A stretch of 64,000 nt of DNA from assembly GCF_000307775.2 (NCBI RefSeq), contig NZ_KK020677.1:204482-268481 (forward strand), written 5' to 3'. The position numbers and the translations under genes were made by a program. Under the pieces are notes generated by a model, which had not been told where the DNA came from, did not search any database, and saw only the letters and a program-made list of their open reading frames with translations. This document shows positions 33,933 through 44,416 of the stretch, in pieces. The stretch's first letter is position 1, and each line of letters begins with the position of its first letter. This stretch comes from Stutzerimonas stutzeri KOS6 (GTDB taxonomy: Bacteria > Pseudomonadota > Gammaproteobacteria > Pseudomonadales > Pseudomonadaceae).

Positions 33933-34150
33933 AGCGTCTGGCGGGCGGAGTCGGCGATCGATGCCGTGCTGGCGGTTTGCTACTGCCTGGCTCTAATGTG
34001 ATCCAGGTCCGCTTTTAAGCATAAGAAAGGCGCCGTGAGGGGCGTAATCGCTCATGATGCCTCAGCAAATCGCTCGTTTGCGCCAGATTGCCTTGGGCGA
34101 TGAGACGGCTGGCTTGGGGCGATGAACGGTTGTGCTTCAGAGATTTCCCA

Positions 34151-35134
34151 ATGTCGATCCTCAAACCTTCGAACCGGTCGCTGACACGGGACGGCATTCG
34201 TGTCGTCAGCCTGCGTCGGCTTGTGGCGCCGGGACTTGTCCTGATGCTGGCGCTGAGTCTGGGCAGCTTCGCCGGTGGCCTCTGGCTGGGCCGAGATCTG
34301 CAGGCGCAACCCCAGCCCACGGTGCAGGTCGAACCCGGCCCTGGCGAGGAGAAGCGGTTCGCCATCGCCCGTGTCGGCGAAGTGGTTGGTCGTCTGAAGT
34401 CGCTGGAGTCCGACCTGCTTGCCTTGCAGCTGATGATGGACGAGCAGCGCCTGCTGCACGCGCAGCTGTCGGCTCTGGACCCGGCGCTGCTGCCCGGGAT
34501 GGCGCCCGATCGTTCGGAGCGCCCGGGAGACGGGCAGGGTGGCGTGCTTCTACCGCCGCGCGGCTGTTCCGCAACGCTGCAAGCCGATGTCGCCGACAGG
34601 TCGCTGAGCGATCTGGCGCGCAGTGAAAGTTCGGCGCGCTGCATGCGGGTGATGCTCGATGCGTTGATGCAGCGCGTAGCCCAGCGCAACGCCGCACTCA
34701 TGGCGATTCCCTCCCGGCGCCCGGTAGGCGAGGCCCGTCTCGGTTCGGCGTTCGGCAATCGTGTCGACCCCTTTCGCAAGCAGCTGGCCTTTCATTCGGG
34801 GGTCGATTTTGCGCTGAGGGCCGGCTCCGAGGTCGTCGCTGCAGCCGGTGGGCGGGTGCGCTTTGCCGGCTATCGCGGTGCCTACGGCAAGCTGGTGGAA
34901 ATCGATCATGGCAATCGCCTGGTGACCCGTTATGCACATCTGTCGCGGCTGGATGTGCGCCGGGGCGAGCTGGTCACGCCCGCGCAGCGCATTGGTGCGG
35001 TTGGTTCCACTGGACGATCTACTGGCCCGCACCTGCATTTCGAAGTGTTGCACAAGGGGCGTTTCGTCGACCCGCAGCGTTTCCTGGCTCTTGGCGATCT
35101 GGAGCGCGTCAGCGATGGCCTGGCGAACGACTAG
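34151..35134 (+). CDS. M23/LytM peptidoglycan endopeptidase
   Basis: This 327-residue membrane-anchored protein has a cytoplasmic N-terminus, one helix (~28-50, LVAPGLVLMLALSLGSFAGGLW), a coiled-coil stretch (~75-125) and a C-terminal LytM domain (~200-315). Zinc-binding residues are in FHSGVDFA (HxxxD) and GPHLHFEV (HxH), so it should be active. Such enzymes cleave peptide cross-links of the sacculus. It overlaps the next small gene by 20 bp, and a bactofilin follows, so its activity is likely positioned by a bactofilin polymer. The start may be the ATG at 34151 or an earlier one at 34088; the former has the shorter, better N-terminus. Confidence 0.85.
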   Translation: MSILKPSNRSLTRDGIRVVSLRRLVAPGLVLMLALSLGSFAGGLWLGRDLQAQPQPTVQVEPGPGEEKRFAIARVGEVVGRLKSLESDLLALQLMMDEQRLLHAQLSALDPALLPGMAPDRSERPGDGQGGVLLPPRGCSATLQADVADRSLSDLARSESSARCMRVMLDALMQRVAQRNAALMAIPSRRPVGEARLGSAFGNRVDPFRKQLAFHSGVDFALRAGSEVVAAAGGRVRFAGYRGAYGKLVEIDHGNRLVTRYAHLSRLDVRRGELVTPAQRIGAVGSTGRSTGPHLHFEVLHKGRFVDPQRFLALGDLERVSDGLAND

Positions 35135-35471
35135 AAGGCCGTCGACCCGCGAGCTGGTTCGTGCCGAACACCGGCCACGGATTGCCGGGGCCAGCGCTGG
35201 CGGACGCTGGGGCATGCTCGTGCTGCTGTGCGTGATCGCTGCTTTGCTTTATCTGCGCAATCTGGAACAGGCCGCTCATGCGCAACGTATTGACGCGCTG
35301 AATGAAGAGAGCCGGGCGTTGCGGGTGGCTCTGGACAACGGTCGCCTGCAGCACAGGGAGGCTCAGGCGACCGAAGAACAGTTGCTCAGGCGCATCGCCA
35401 CCCAGTCCGCTCAGGTGGAGCGGCTACAGACCGAGCTGGCCTTTTTCCGGCAGCAGAAGAAGGCTCTTTGA
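35115..35471 (+). CDS. Small bitopic coiled-coil membrane protein
   Basis: This 118-residue protein has an Arg-rich N-terminus, one helix (~34-50, MLVLLCVIAALLYLRNL) and a C-terminal coiled coil (~55-115, NEESRALRVALDNGRLQHRE onward). No named family is recognised. It lies inside the peptidase/bactofilin operon: it overlaps the peptidase gene by 20 bp, and GGAG stands 10 nt before its ATG. The coiled coil may link the periplasmic enzyme to the cytoplasmic bactofilin, but this is inference from context only. Confidence 0.75.
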   Translation: MAWRTTRRPSTRELVRAEHRPRIAGASAGGRWGMLVLLCVIAALLYLRNLEQAAHAQRIDALNEESRALRVALDNGRLQHREAQATEEQLLRRIATQSAQVERLQTELAFFRQQKKAL

Positions 35472-35486
35472 ACCTTTGTGGAGTAG

Positions 35487-35915
35487 ATGATGTTCAGCAG
35501 GAAGAAATCGACGCCTCGCATCGCCATTGATCAGTTTTCCAGTCTGGTCTCCGGCAATCTCTCGCTGGATGGCGATATGACGTTCGAGGACGGACTCAAG
35601 GTAAGTGGCGAGATACGGGGGGATGTCCGCCATAAACCGGGTACGCACAGCCTCCTGGCACTCAGCGCCGAGGGCAGGATCGAAGGCAATGTCAGCAGTT
35701 ACGACGCGCTGATCGATGGCACCATCGTCGGCGATCTGCTGGTCGAGCACCTGCTGGAGCTGCATTCCAATGCGCGGGTTCGCGGCAACATCCGCTACCG
35801 CCAGCTGAGCATGGAAAGTGGCGCGGTGGTCGATGGCACGCTCAGTCGGATGGGTGACGAGGAGGGCTCGGCCCAGGTCCTTGAGCTGCCTCGTTCGCGG
35901 GTTCGCGAAGGCTGA
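35487..35915 (+). CDS. Bactofilin (polymer-forming cytoskeletal protein)
   Basis: This 142-residue DUF583 bactofilin has a right-handed beta-helix core (about residues 15-120) in which the repeating units include SLVSGNLSLDGDMTFEDGL, VSGEIRGDV, EGRIEGNVSSYDALIDGTI, VRGNIRYRQLSMESGAVVDG. Short unstructured tails flank it, as in other bactofilins. The family forms non-polar filaments that bind membranes and localise wall enzymes. GGAG lies upstream of two adjacent ATGs; either could start it. The hairpin at 35918-35945 terminates the operon. Confidence 0.9.
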   Translation: MMFSRKKSTPRIAIDQFSSLVSGNLSLDGDMTFEDGLKVSGEIRGDVRHKPGTHSLLALSAEGRIEGNVSSYDALIDGTIVGDLLVEHLLELHSNARVRGNIRYRQLSMESGAVVDGTLSRMGDEEGSAQVLELPRSRVREG

Positions 35916-35917
35916 GC

Positions 35918-35945
35918 GATGGGCGGCCGGCCAGGCCCGCCCATC
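35918..35945. terminator. Hairpin after bactofilin
   Basis: GATGGGCGG and CCGCCCATC pair over 9 bp across a 10-nt loop, between convergent bactofilin and the antiporter gene. It lacks a clear U-tract. Confidence 0.5.
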
Positions 35946-35959
35946 ATCTCAGAGCCGGC

Positions 35960-37045
35960 TCAGCGCTGAGCCTTCCAGGCGCGGGCGGCAATGATCAGCA
36001 GGGTGATGGCGGTCAGCGGCAGTGCATAGCCGAGCATGGCGTCACCGAAGGTTTCGGCGAACGGTCGGCCGGTGCTGGCCAGCACCAGATACAGCGTGTA
36101 CGCCACGTAGTAGGCGAGGAATAGCGCACCCTCCCAGCGTTTGATGCAGTAGCCGGCGAAGAAGATCGGCAGGCAGGCCACGGCGACCGCGATCATCACC
36201 GGGAAGTCGAAGGCCAGTGCGTTGGAGGAAACACCAATCGTCTGCGGCGACACCAGCGAGGCCAGGCCCAGTACGCAGAGCAGGTTGAAGATGTTGCTGC
36301 CTACGATGTTGCCAACGGCGATATCCCGCTCGCCGCGGATGGCCGCCATGATCGAGGTCGCCAGTTCCGGCAGCGAAGTGCCGATGGCAATTACCGTCAA
36401 ACCGATGACCAGCTCCGACAGTCCGAGCGCGCGGGCCAGGGCCACCGCGCCCTCGACGAGAAAGTTGGAACCCACTACCAGCAGCACCAGGCCTGCGAGC
36501 ACCAGGCCGGCGTTGATCAGACCCGCGTGCGGCTTGGCCGGTTCGTCCAGGCCGAACTCCTTGGCGAATTCATCGTCGGCCTCTGCCGCTTTCTCGCGGC
36601 GACTGCTGATGATCAGGAACAGCGTGTAGGCCACAACCCCGGCGAACAGCAGCGCACCGTCGATGCGGCTGAGTTCGCCGTCCCAGGCGAGGCCGAAGGT
36701 GACCAGGCTGGCACCGATCATGATCGGCACGTCCAGGCGGATCAGTTGGCGCGACACCACCAGCGGCGCGACCAGCGCGGTCATGCCGAGAATCAGTAGT
36801 ACGTTGGCGATATTGCTGCCGACCACGTTGCCGATGGCGATATCGCCGCTGCCGTTGAGTGCGGCTTGCACGCTGACTGCCGTCTCTGGCGCGCTGGTGC
36901 CGAAGGCGACCACGGTGAGGCCGATGACCAGTGGCGAAATGCCAAACTGGGCGGCGAGTTTGGCTGCGCCGCGCACCAGCACCTCCGCGCCAGCGACCAG
37001 CAGCACCAGGCCGGCAATGAGGTAGACGAAAGTCATCAGGGTCAC
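35960..37045 (-). CDS. CaCA-family Ca2+/Na+ (or H+) antiporter, copy 1
   Basis: This 361-residue membrane antiporter of the YrbG type has about ten helices and two inverted alpha repeats. The first is PLVIGLTVVAFGTSAPETAVSV (~35-56); the second is ELVIGLTVIAIGTSLPELATSI (~213-234), each with the acidic ion-binding residue in GTSxPE. The sequence is very like the neighbouring copy at 37084 over its full length, so the pair arose by tandem duplication. They are 38 bp apart and on one strand. Physiological ion unknown. Confidence 0.85.
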   Translation of the reverse strand: MTLMTFVYLIAGLVLLVAGAEVLVRGAAKLAAQFGISPLVIGLTVVAFGTSAPETAVSVQAALNGSGDIAIGNVVGSNIANVLLILGMTALVAPLVVSRQLIRLDVPIMIGASLVTFGLAWDGELSRIDGALLFAGVVAYTLFLIISSRREKAAEADDEFAKEFGLDEPAKPHAGLINAGLVLAGLVLLVVGSNFLVEGAVALARALGLSELVIGLTVIAIGTSLPELATSIMAAIRGERDIAVGNIVGSNIFNLLCVLGLASLVSPQTIGVSSNALAFDFPVMIAVAVACLPIFFAGYCIKRWEGALFLAYYVAYTLYLVLASTGRPFAETFGDAMLGYALPLTAITLLIIAARAWKAQR

Positions 37046-37083
37046 GATGTGGAACTCCGCAAAGACAGGTAGGAAATGAGGGG

Positions 37084-38166
37084 TTAGCGCTGGCGTTGCC
37101 AGGCGCGCAGGAAGATCACCAAAAGCGTGACAGCCGTCAAGGGAAAGGCGAACCAGAGCATTGCAACACGTAACAGCTCGATGGCGCCGAGGCCGGTGGC
37201 GAACATGACCAGGTACAGGGTATAGGCCAGGTAGTAGGCAAAGAACAGCAGGCCTTCCCAGCGGCGGATGCAGTAGCCGGAGAAGAAGATCGGCAGGCAG
37301 GCGACGAACACGGCGAGCATCACCGGGAAGTCGAACGACTGCGCGTTCGGCGATATGGACAGGCCGTCTGCCGATACTGCCGCGCCCGCACCGAGTACCA
37401 GCAATAGATTGAAAATGCAGCTGCCCACCACATTACCCACGGCGATGTCGCGTTCGCCCTTGAGCACCGCGAGCACCGAGGAGGCCAGTTCCGGCATTGA
37501 GGTTCCGACGGCGACCACGGTCAGGCCGATGACCAGCTCCGAAAGGCCGAGCGTTCGTGCCAGGCCAACTGCGCCCTCGATGAGCAGGTTCGAGCCGCCG
37601 ATCAGCAGGCCGAGGCCGAGCAGGATCGACAGCATCTGACGGACCCAGGCGAACGGCTTGTCGTCGCCGGTGGGGCCGAATTCGGTGACGAACTCGTCGA
37701 GCGCCGGCGCCTTTTCCCTTTTGCTGGCAACCACCAGGAACACCGTGTAGGCAATCAGGCTGACCAGCAGCAGGGCGCCATCCAGTCGGCTGATGCTGCC
37801 ATTCCAGGCCAGGGCGTAGCAGAGCAGTCCGGCGCCGATCATCACCGGCACGTCGAGGCGTATCAACTGCCGGGACACCAGCAGCGGGGCAATCAGTGCG
37901 GAAATCCCGAGGATCAGCAGTATATTGGCGATGTTGCTGCCTATGACATTGCCGACGGCGATGTCACCGCTGCCATTCAGCGATGCCTGAACGCTGACCG
38001 CCGTTTCCGGTGCGCTGGTGCCGAAGGCGACCACGGTCAGGCCGATGATCAGCGGCGGAATGCCGAAGCGGCCGGCAAGCTTGGCAGCCCCGCGAACCAG
38101 CGCTTCGGCACCGACGACGAGCAAGACCAACCCGCCGATGAGGTAGGCGAAGGTCATCAGCGACAT
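37084..38166 (-). CDS. CaCA-family Ca2+/Na+ (or H+) antiporter, copy 2
   Basis: This 360-residue protein shares the layout of the downstream copy: PLIIGLTVVAFGTSAPETAVSV (~35-56) and ELVIGLTVVAVGTSMPELASSV (~213-234) with GTSxPE acidic residues. The central cytoplasmic loop differs most (residues ~150-180), where this copy has KREKAPALDEFVTEFGPTG and the other RREKAAEADDEFAKEFGLDE. The transcript runs from this gene into the other. Loss of one copy is unlikely to abolish activity if they overlap in function. Confidence 0.85.
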   Translation of the reverse strand: MSLMTFAYLIGGLVLLVVGAEALVRGAAKLAGRFGIPPLIIGLTVVAFGTSAPETAVSVQASLNGSGDIAVGNVIGSNIANILLILGISALIAPLLVSRQLIRLDVPVMIGAGLLCYALAWNGSISRLDGALLLVSLIAYTVFLVVASKREKAPALDEFVTEFGPTGDDKPFAWVRQMLSILLGLGLLIGGSNLLIEGAVGLARTLGLSELVIGLTVVAVGTSMPELASSVLAVLKGERDIAVGNVVGSCIFNLLLVLGAGAAVSADGLSISPNAQSFDFPVMLAVFVACLPIFFSGYCIRRWEGLLFFAYYLAYTLYLVMFATGLGAIELLRVAMLWFAFPLTAVTLLVIFLRAWQRQR

Positions 38167-38235
38167 GCCTGGGTTCCTGTGGCGAGTGGTACGGTGTTCG
38201 CGGCTGTCATGCTGCCTCGGCGTCGGTGATGGCTT

Positions 38236-38637
38236 TCATGGGAGCACTTCGATTCGTACGCGGGCCACGCCACGCTCGAGCATGCCCAACTGCTGCGCCG
38301 CGGCACGGGAGAGGTCGATGATCCGCCCGCGTCGGAACGGTCCGCGATCGTTGATGCGTACCACCACCTGCTTGCCGTTCTGCTCGTTGGTTACGCGTAC
38401 GCGCGTGCCGAACGGCAGGCTGCGATGGGCGGCTACCAGGGCATTCTGATCATGAGTTTCGCCATTTGCCGTGCGCTGGCCGTGGTGCATGCGCGCGTAG
38501 TAGGACGCTTTGCCACTCTGGCTGAAGCGCTCCTCTGTGGCGGATGGTGCCTTGGGCTGCTGAGTCGGCTGGCGATCGGCGCAGCCACTGGCCAACAGGG
38601 CCAGAAGCAGCAGGGCAGTGAAGCGTGTCAGGCGCAT
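38236..38637 (-). CDS. RlpA-family septal ring lipoprotein (DPBB domain)
   Basis: This 133-residue lipoprotein has signal [19 protein letters not shown] (lipobox ASGC) and a double-psi beta barrel: [38 protein letters not shown] and [20 protein letters not shown] with the catalytic Asp in NDRGPF. It lacks the SPOR domain of E. coli RlpA. In P. aeruginosa RlpA is a lytic transglycosylase acting on naked glycan at the septum. The ATG at 38637 follows GGAAGGA by 8 nt; the in-frame TTG two codons earlier is too near the site. Confidence 0.85.
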   Translation of the reverse strand: MRLTRFTALLLLALLASGCADRQPTQQPKAPSATEERFSQSGKASYYARMHHGQRTANGETHDQNALVAAHRSLPFGTRVRVTNEQNGKQVVVRINDRGPFRRGRIIDLSRAAAQQLGMLERGVARVRIEVLP

Positions 38638-38733
38638 GGACAATCCTTCCGTTGGGTCGATCGCTGAGTCGGCGATGCCCCGCGGCAGGTGTCGCGACGT
38701 TGTGGCGGTGCCGGGAGCAGTGATGCCGCGATG

Positions 38734-38762
38734 TCCGCGGTTGCCGCAGGGGCAACCGCGGA
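38734..38762. terminator. 12-bp perfect hairpin after gatB
   Basis: TCCGCGGTTGCC and GGCAACCGCGGA pair perfectly across a GCAGG loop. It lies 15 bp past the gatB stop on the minus strand. Absence of a U-tract on either strand leaves its role open (terminator or 3'-end stabiliser). Confidence 0.55.
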
Positions 38763-38777
38763 GGCCCGTCGCTCAGC

Positions 38778-40223
38778 TTAGCCTTCGAGTTTTTTCTTCA
38801 GCAGTTGGTTCACCTGGCCGGGGTTGGCCTTGCCCTTGGACGCCTTCATCGCCTGGCCGACGAAGAAGCCGAACATCTTGCCGCGCTTGGCTTCGTCGCT
38901 GGAACGATACTGTTCGACCTGCTCGGCATTAGCCGTCAGCACCTCGTCGAGCATCTTTTCGATGGCGCCGGAGTCGGTGACCTGCTTGAGGCCTTTCTTC
39001 TCGATGATCTCGTCAGCCGACCCTTCACCGGCGGCCATCGCTTCGAAGACCATCTTGGCGATCTTGCCGCTGATGGTGTCGTCCTTGATGCGCAGGATCA
39101 TGCCGCCCAGTTGCTCGGCCGATACCGGCGACTGGTCGATTTCCAGGCCGTCCTTGTTGAGCAGGCTGGACAGCTCGCCCATCACCCAGTTGGCCGACAG
39201 CTTGGCGTCGCCGCAGACCTGTTGCACGGCTTCGAAGTAGTCGGCCATCTCGCGACTGGCGGCCAGCACCGTGGCGTCATAAGCGGACAGGCCGAACTCG
39301 CGCTCGAAGCGCTCACGCTTCTGCACCGGAAGCTCCGGCAGGCTGGCGCGCACCTCGTCGAGGAAGCTCTGCTCGATCACCACCGGCAGCAGGTCGGGGC
39401 AGGGGAAGTAGCGGTAGTCGTTGGCCTCTTCCTTGCTGCGCATGGAGCGCGTCTCGTCCTTGTTCGGATCGTACAGGCGGGTTTCCTGCACCACCTTGCC
39501 GCCGTCCTCGATCAGCTCGATCTGGCGCTGCACCTCGTGGTTGATCGCCTTCTCGATGAAACGGAAGGAGTTGACGTTCTTGATCTCGGCACGGGTGCCG
39601 AACTCGGCCTGGCCCTTGGGCCGCACCGAGACGTTGCAGTCGCAGCGCAGCGAGCCTTCGGCCATGTTGCCGTCACAGATGCCGAGGTAGCGCACCAGCG
39701 CATGGATCGCCTTGACATAGGCCACCGCTTCCTTGGCCGAACGGATGTCCGGCTCGGAGACGATCTCCAGCAGCGGCGTGCCGGCGCGGTTCAGGTCGAT
39801 GCCGCTCATGCCGTGGAAGTCTTCGTGCAGGCTCTTGCCGGCATCCTCTTCCAGATGCGCGCGGGTGATGCCGATGCGCCGTGTGCTGCCATCTTCCAGG
39901 GTGATGTCCAGGTGGCCCTTGCCGACGATGGGATGATCCATCTGGCTGGTCTGGTAGCCCTTGGGAAGGTCAGGGTAGAAGTAGTTCTTGCGCGCGAAGA
40001 CGTTCTTCGGCGCGATCTCGGCGTCGATCGCCAGGCCGAACTTGCAGGCCATGCGCACCGCTTCGGCATTCAGCACCGGCAGGGTGCCGGGCATGCCCAG
40101 ATCGACCAGGCTGGCCTGGGTGTTGGGCTCGGCGCCAAAGGTGGTGGCGCTGCCGGAAAAGATCTTCGACTGGGTGGCGAGCTGTGCGTGGATCTCAAGC
40201 CCGATCACGGTTTCCCATTGCAT
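38778..40223 (-). CDS. gatB: Asp/Glu-tRNA amidotransferase subunit B
   Basis: This 481-residue GatB is the kinase/tRNA-binding subunit of the GatCAB amidotransferase, which converts Glu-tRNA-Gln and Asp-tRNA-Asn. The cradle domain has [19 protein letters not shown] (zinc/kinase site), [18 protein letters not shown] and [20 protein letters not shown]. The helical domain and YqeY tail follow, ending [15 protein letters not shown]. The ATG at 40223 has GAGGAG 7 nt upstream; an in-frame extension to 40265 overlaps gatA and is not used. It is the last gene of gatCAB. Confidence 0.95.
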   Translation of the reverse strand: MQWETVIGLEIHAQLATQSKIFSGSATTFGAEPNTQASLVDLGMPGTLPVLNAEAVRMACKFGLAIDAEIAPKNVFARKNYFYPDLPKGYQTSQMDHPIVGKGHLDITLEDGSTRRIGITRAHLEEDAGKSLHEDFHGMSGIDLNRAGTPLLEIVSEPDIRSAKEAVAYVKAIHALVRYLGICDGNMAEGSLRCDCNVSVRPKGQAEFGTRAEIKNVNSFRFIEKAINHEVQRQIELIEDGGKVVQETRLYDPNKDETRSMRSKEEANDYRYFPCPDLLPVVIEQSFLDEVRASLPELPVQKRERFEREFGLSAYDATVLAASREMADYFEAVQQVCGDAKLSANWVMGELSSLLNKDGLEIDQSPVSAEQLGGMILRIKDDTISGKIAKMVFEAMAAGEGSADEIIEKKGLKQVTDSGAIEKMLDEVLTANAEQVEQYRSSDEAKRGKMFGFFVGQAMKASKGKANPGQVNQLLKKKLEG

Positions 40224-40234
40224 CTTCAATCTCC

Positions 40235-41686
40235 TCAGAATCCGGCCGGGGCGCGCGTGTGCCAATCGGTGACTTGTTGATACTGGTGCGCCACGTTGAG
40301 CAGGCGCGCTTCCTGGAAGTACGGCGCGAGCAACTGGACGCCCACCGGCAACCCGTCGATAAAACCGGCCGGCATCGACAGGCCCGGAATGCCGGCCAGG
40401 TTGGCGGTGATGGTGTAGATGTCTTCCAGGTAGGCGGAAACCGGGTCGGCATTCTTCTCGCCGAGCTTCCAGGCCAGGTTCGGCGTGGTCGGGCCGAGAA
40501 TCAGGTCGACCTGCTCGAAGGCTGCGACGAAATCCTGCTTGATCAGGCGACGGATCTTCTGCGCCTTGAGGTAGTAGGCATCGTAATAACCGGCCGACAG
40601 CGCGTAGGTGCCGACCATGATGCGCCGCTTGACCTCGTCGCCAAAGCCTTCGGCACGCGAGCGCTTGTAGAGATCGGTGAGGTCGACCGGATTTTCGCAG
40701 CGATAACCGAAGCGCACGCCGTCGAAGCGCGAGAGGTTGGAAGAGGCCTCGGCTGGCGCGATCACGTAATAGGAGGGAATCGCATGCTGCATGTTCGGCA
40801 GGCTGATTTCCTTGACCGTGGCGCCGAGCTTCTTCAGCTCCTCGACGGACGCCATCACGGCGTCAGCGATCTTCGGGTCGAGGCCGGCGCCGAAATATTC
40901 CTTCGGCAGGCCGATGCGCAGGCCGGAGAGGGGTTGGCTAAGACCGGCGAGGTAGTCGTCCAGTGGCTGGTCGACGCTGGTGGAGTCCTTGGCATCGAAG
41001 CCGGCCATCGCCGACAGCAGCAGTGCGCAGTCTTCGGCCGTGCGGGCCATGGGGCCGCCCTGGTCGAGGCTCGATGCATAGGCCACCATGCCCCAGCGCG
41101 AAACCCGGCCATAGGTCGGCTTGAGGCCGGTGAGGTTGGTCAGCGCCGCTGGCTGGCGGATCGAGCCGCCGGTATCGGTGCCGGTGGCGGCAGGCAACAG
41201 GCGTGCCGCGATGGCTGCCGCAGAACCGCCCGAGGAGCCACCTGGCACGCGGGTCAGGTCCCAGGGGTTCTTGACCGGGCCGTAGTAGCTCGATTCGTTG
41301 GCCGAGCCCATGGCGAACTCGTCCATATTCAGTTTGCCGAGGGTGACCGTGCCGGCCGCCGCGAGTCTTTCGACTACGGTGGCGTCGTAGGGAGCCTTGA
41401 AACTGTCGAGGATTTTCGAGCCGCAACTGGTGCGGATGCCCTCGGTGCAGAACAGGTCCTTGTGGCCAATCGGCGCACCCAGCAGCGCGCCGCTCTCGCC
41501 AGCGGCGCGACGTGCATCGGCAGACCTGGCCTGCGCGATAGCGAGCTCATCGGTAACGCTGATGAAGCTGTTGAGCTGCGGGTCGAGCTGCTGGATGCGA
41601 GTCAGCAGGGTGCGCGTCAGTTCCTCGGCGGAAAAACGCTTTTCGGCGAGGCTGCGAGCGATCTCGGCAAGCGTCAGATTGTGCAT
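40235..41686 (-). CDS. gatA: Asp/Glu-tRNA amidotransferase subunit A
   Basis: This 483-residue amidase hydrolyses glutamine and supplies ammonia to GatB. The amidase-signature Ser-cis Ser-Lys triad is visible: catalytic Lys in [14 protein letters not shown], cis Ser and the Gly/Ser loop [16 protein letters not shown], and the nucleophile Ser in [19 protein letters not shown] lies 7 nt before the ATG at 41686. It is 14 bp downstream of gatC and 11 bp before gatB, consistent with one operon. Confidence 0.95.
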   Translation of the reverse strand: MHNLTLAEIARSLAEKRFSAEELTRTLLTRIQQLDPQLNSFISVTDELAIAQARSADARRAAGESGALLGAPIGHKDLFCTEGIRTSCGSKILDSFKAPYDATVVERLAAAGTVTLGKLNMDEFAMGSANESSYYGPVKNPWDLTRVPGGSSGGSAAAIAARLLPAATGTDTGGSIRQPAALTNLTGLKPTYGRVSRWGMVAYASSLDQGGPMARTAEDCALLLSAMAGFDAKDSTSVDQPLDDYLAGLSQPLSGLRIGLPKEYFGAGLDPKIADAVMASVEELKKLGATVKEISLPNMQHAIPSYYVIAPAEASSNLSRFDGVRFGYRCENPVDLTDLYKRSRAEGFGDEVKRRIMVGTYALSAGYYDAYYLKAQKIRRLIKQDFVAAFEQVDLILGPTTPNLAWKLGEKNADPVSAYLEDIYTITANLAGIPGLSMPAGFIDGLPVGVQLLAPYFQEARLLNVAHQYQQVTDWHTRAPAGF

Positions 41687-41700
41687 GTCGGTGTCCTTCA

Positions 41701-41988
41701 TCACTCGATCACCCGCGGAACTAGGTAGAGGCCTTCTGCCACGGCGGGTGCGATGGCTTGGTAGGCATCACGCTGGTTGGTCTCGGTGACCACATCCGCG
41801 CGCAGCCGCTGAGTGGTTTCCAGCGGGTGGGCCAAAGGCTCGATGCCGGTGGTGTCGACCGCCTGCATGCGATCGATCAGGCCTAGAATGTTGTTGAGTG
41901 TCTCGGTGGTGCGGGGCAGGTCGGCTTCAGACAGGCCCAGGCGGGCCAGGTGAGCGATCTTTTCCACCTCGGTGCGTTCAAGCGCCAT
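41701..41988 (-). CDS. gatC: Asp/Glu-tRNA amidotransferase subunit C
   Basis: This 95-residue GatC wraps GatA and GatB together. Family segments are [17 protein letters not shown], the [21 protein letters not shown] helix and [23 protein letters not shown] stands before the ATG at 41988; an in-frame extension upstream is leader. It is the first gene of the minus-strand gatCAB operon, divergent from mreB across 316 bp. Confidence 0.95.
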   Translation of the reverse strand: MALERTEVEKIAHLARLGLSEADLPRTTETLNNILGLIDRMQAVDTTGIEPLAHPLETTQRLRADVVTETNQRDAYQAIAPAVAEGLYLVPRVIE

Positions 41989-43342
<1,354 letters not shown>

Positions 43343-43459
43343 GCATGCGCCGTCGTTCATGACGAGCCGAACGCATCGGTCGCGCCGACTTCGGCCTGTC
43401 GCGTTTTAGCCTGAAGCCGCGAGGTAGTCGCAATCAAGCCGCTATTTGCCAAGGGACCT

Positions 43460-44416
43460 GTGCTCGGCGCGCGCCTGCTGGTGTTCGTCGTGCTCTGTGT
43501 CGTGCTGATGGTGGTGGATGCGCGTTTCGACGTGTTGAAGACAGTGCGCAATCAGATGTCGCTGGTGTTAACGCCCTTCTACTGGGTGGCCGAGACACCG
43601 GTGCGCCTCTGGCGAGGTGCTACCGAGCAAATCGCCAGCAGCAACAGCCTGATGGCGGAAAACGAGAGGCTCAAGGCCGAAGCGCTGCTGATGCAGCGTC
43701 GCCTGCAGAAGCTGGCCATGCTCACCGAGCAGAACGTGCGGCTGCGCGAACTGCTGAACTCCTCGGCTCTGGTCGACGACCGGGTCCTCGTTGCTGAGCT
43801 TATCGGCCTTGATCCGAACCCGTTCACCCACCGTATCCTGATCGACAAGGGCGAAAAGGATGGTGTCTTCATGGGGCAGCCGGTACTGGATGCCAGTGGG
43901 CTGATGGGGCAGGTGGTCGAGGTGTTGCCACACGCGGCCCGCGTGCTGCTGCTTACGGACGTGACGCACAGCATCCCGGTGCAGGTCAATCGCAATGGTT
44001 TGCGGGCCATTGCCGTTGGAACCGGCAGTCCGGACTACCTGGAGCTAAGGCATGTCGCGGAAACCGCTGATATCAAGGCCGGTGACCTGCTGGTCAGTTC
44101 AGGGCTCGGTCAGCGCTTCCCCAGTGGCTACCCGGTCGCCCAGGTCACGGAAGTGGTGCGGGGCTCGGGCCAGCCATTTGCCATCGTTCGTGCAGTGCCG
44201 ACCGCGATGCTCAATCGCAGTCGCTACCTGATGCTGGTATTCAGTGATTCGCGGACGCCGGAAGAGCGTGCGGAAGCGGCGGCGCAGGCGCAGAACGACG
44301 CCGATCGGAAGGCAGCGGCCGAAGGCGCCGCAGTTGCCTCGCCGGCTGTCGATGCAGGGGCCGCAGATGTCCCTCGGACTGCTCCCGATACGCCGGCGTC
44401 GGAGACGGGGCAATGA
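43460..44416 (+). CDS. mreC: Rod-shape-determining protein MreC
   Basis: This protein of at least 318 residues has an N-terminal helix (LGARLLVFVVLCVVLMVVD), a coiled coil (~55-85) and two periplasmic beta-barrel domains (e.g. VAELIGLDPNPFTHRILIDKG, GLMGQVVEVLPHAARVLLLTD), then an Ala/Pro-rich tail. It bridges MreB/MreD to the elongasome. Annotation starts at a GTG (43460), but GAGGT lies 7 nt before an in-frame ATC nine codons earlier (43433), and the DNA from there encodes IKPLFAKGPVLGAR, which resembles the N-terminus of other pseudomonad MreC proteins. The GTG has only a 3-nt spacer to AAGGGA. The stop overlaps mreD. Confidence 0.92.
   Translation: MLGARLLVFVVLCVVLMVVDARFDVLKTVRNQMSLVLTPFYWVAETPVRLWRGATEQIASSNSLMAENERLKAEALLMQRRLQKLAMLTEQNVRLRELLNSSALVDDRVLVAELIGLDPNPFTHRILIDKGEKDGVFMGQPVLDASGLMGQVVEVLPHAARVLLLTDVTHSIPVQVNRNGLRAIAVGTGSPDYLELRHVAETADIKAGDLLVSSGLGQRFPSGYPVAQVTEVVRGSGQPFAIVRAVPTAMLNRSRYLMLVFSDSRTPEERAEAAAQAQNDADRKAAAEGAAVASPAVDAGAADVPRTAPDTPASETGQ

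Noticed and set aside
38805..40280. 491-codon frame opposite gatB
   Set aside because: Antisense to a complete GatB; Val/Leu/His-rich composition and no family similarity.
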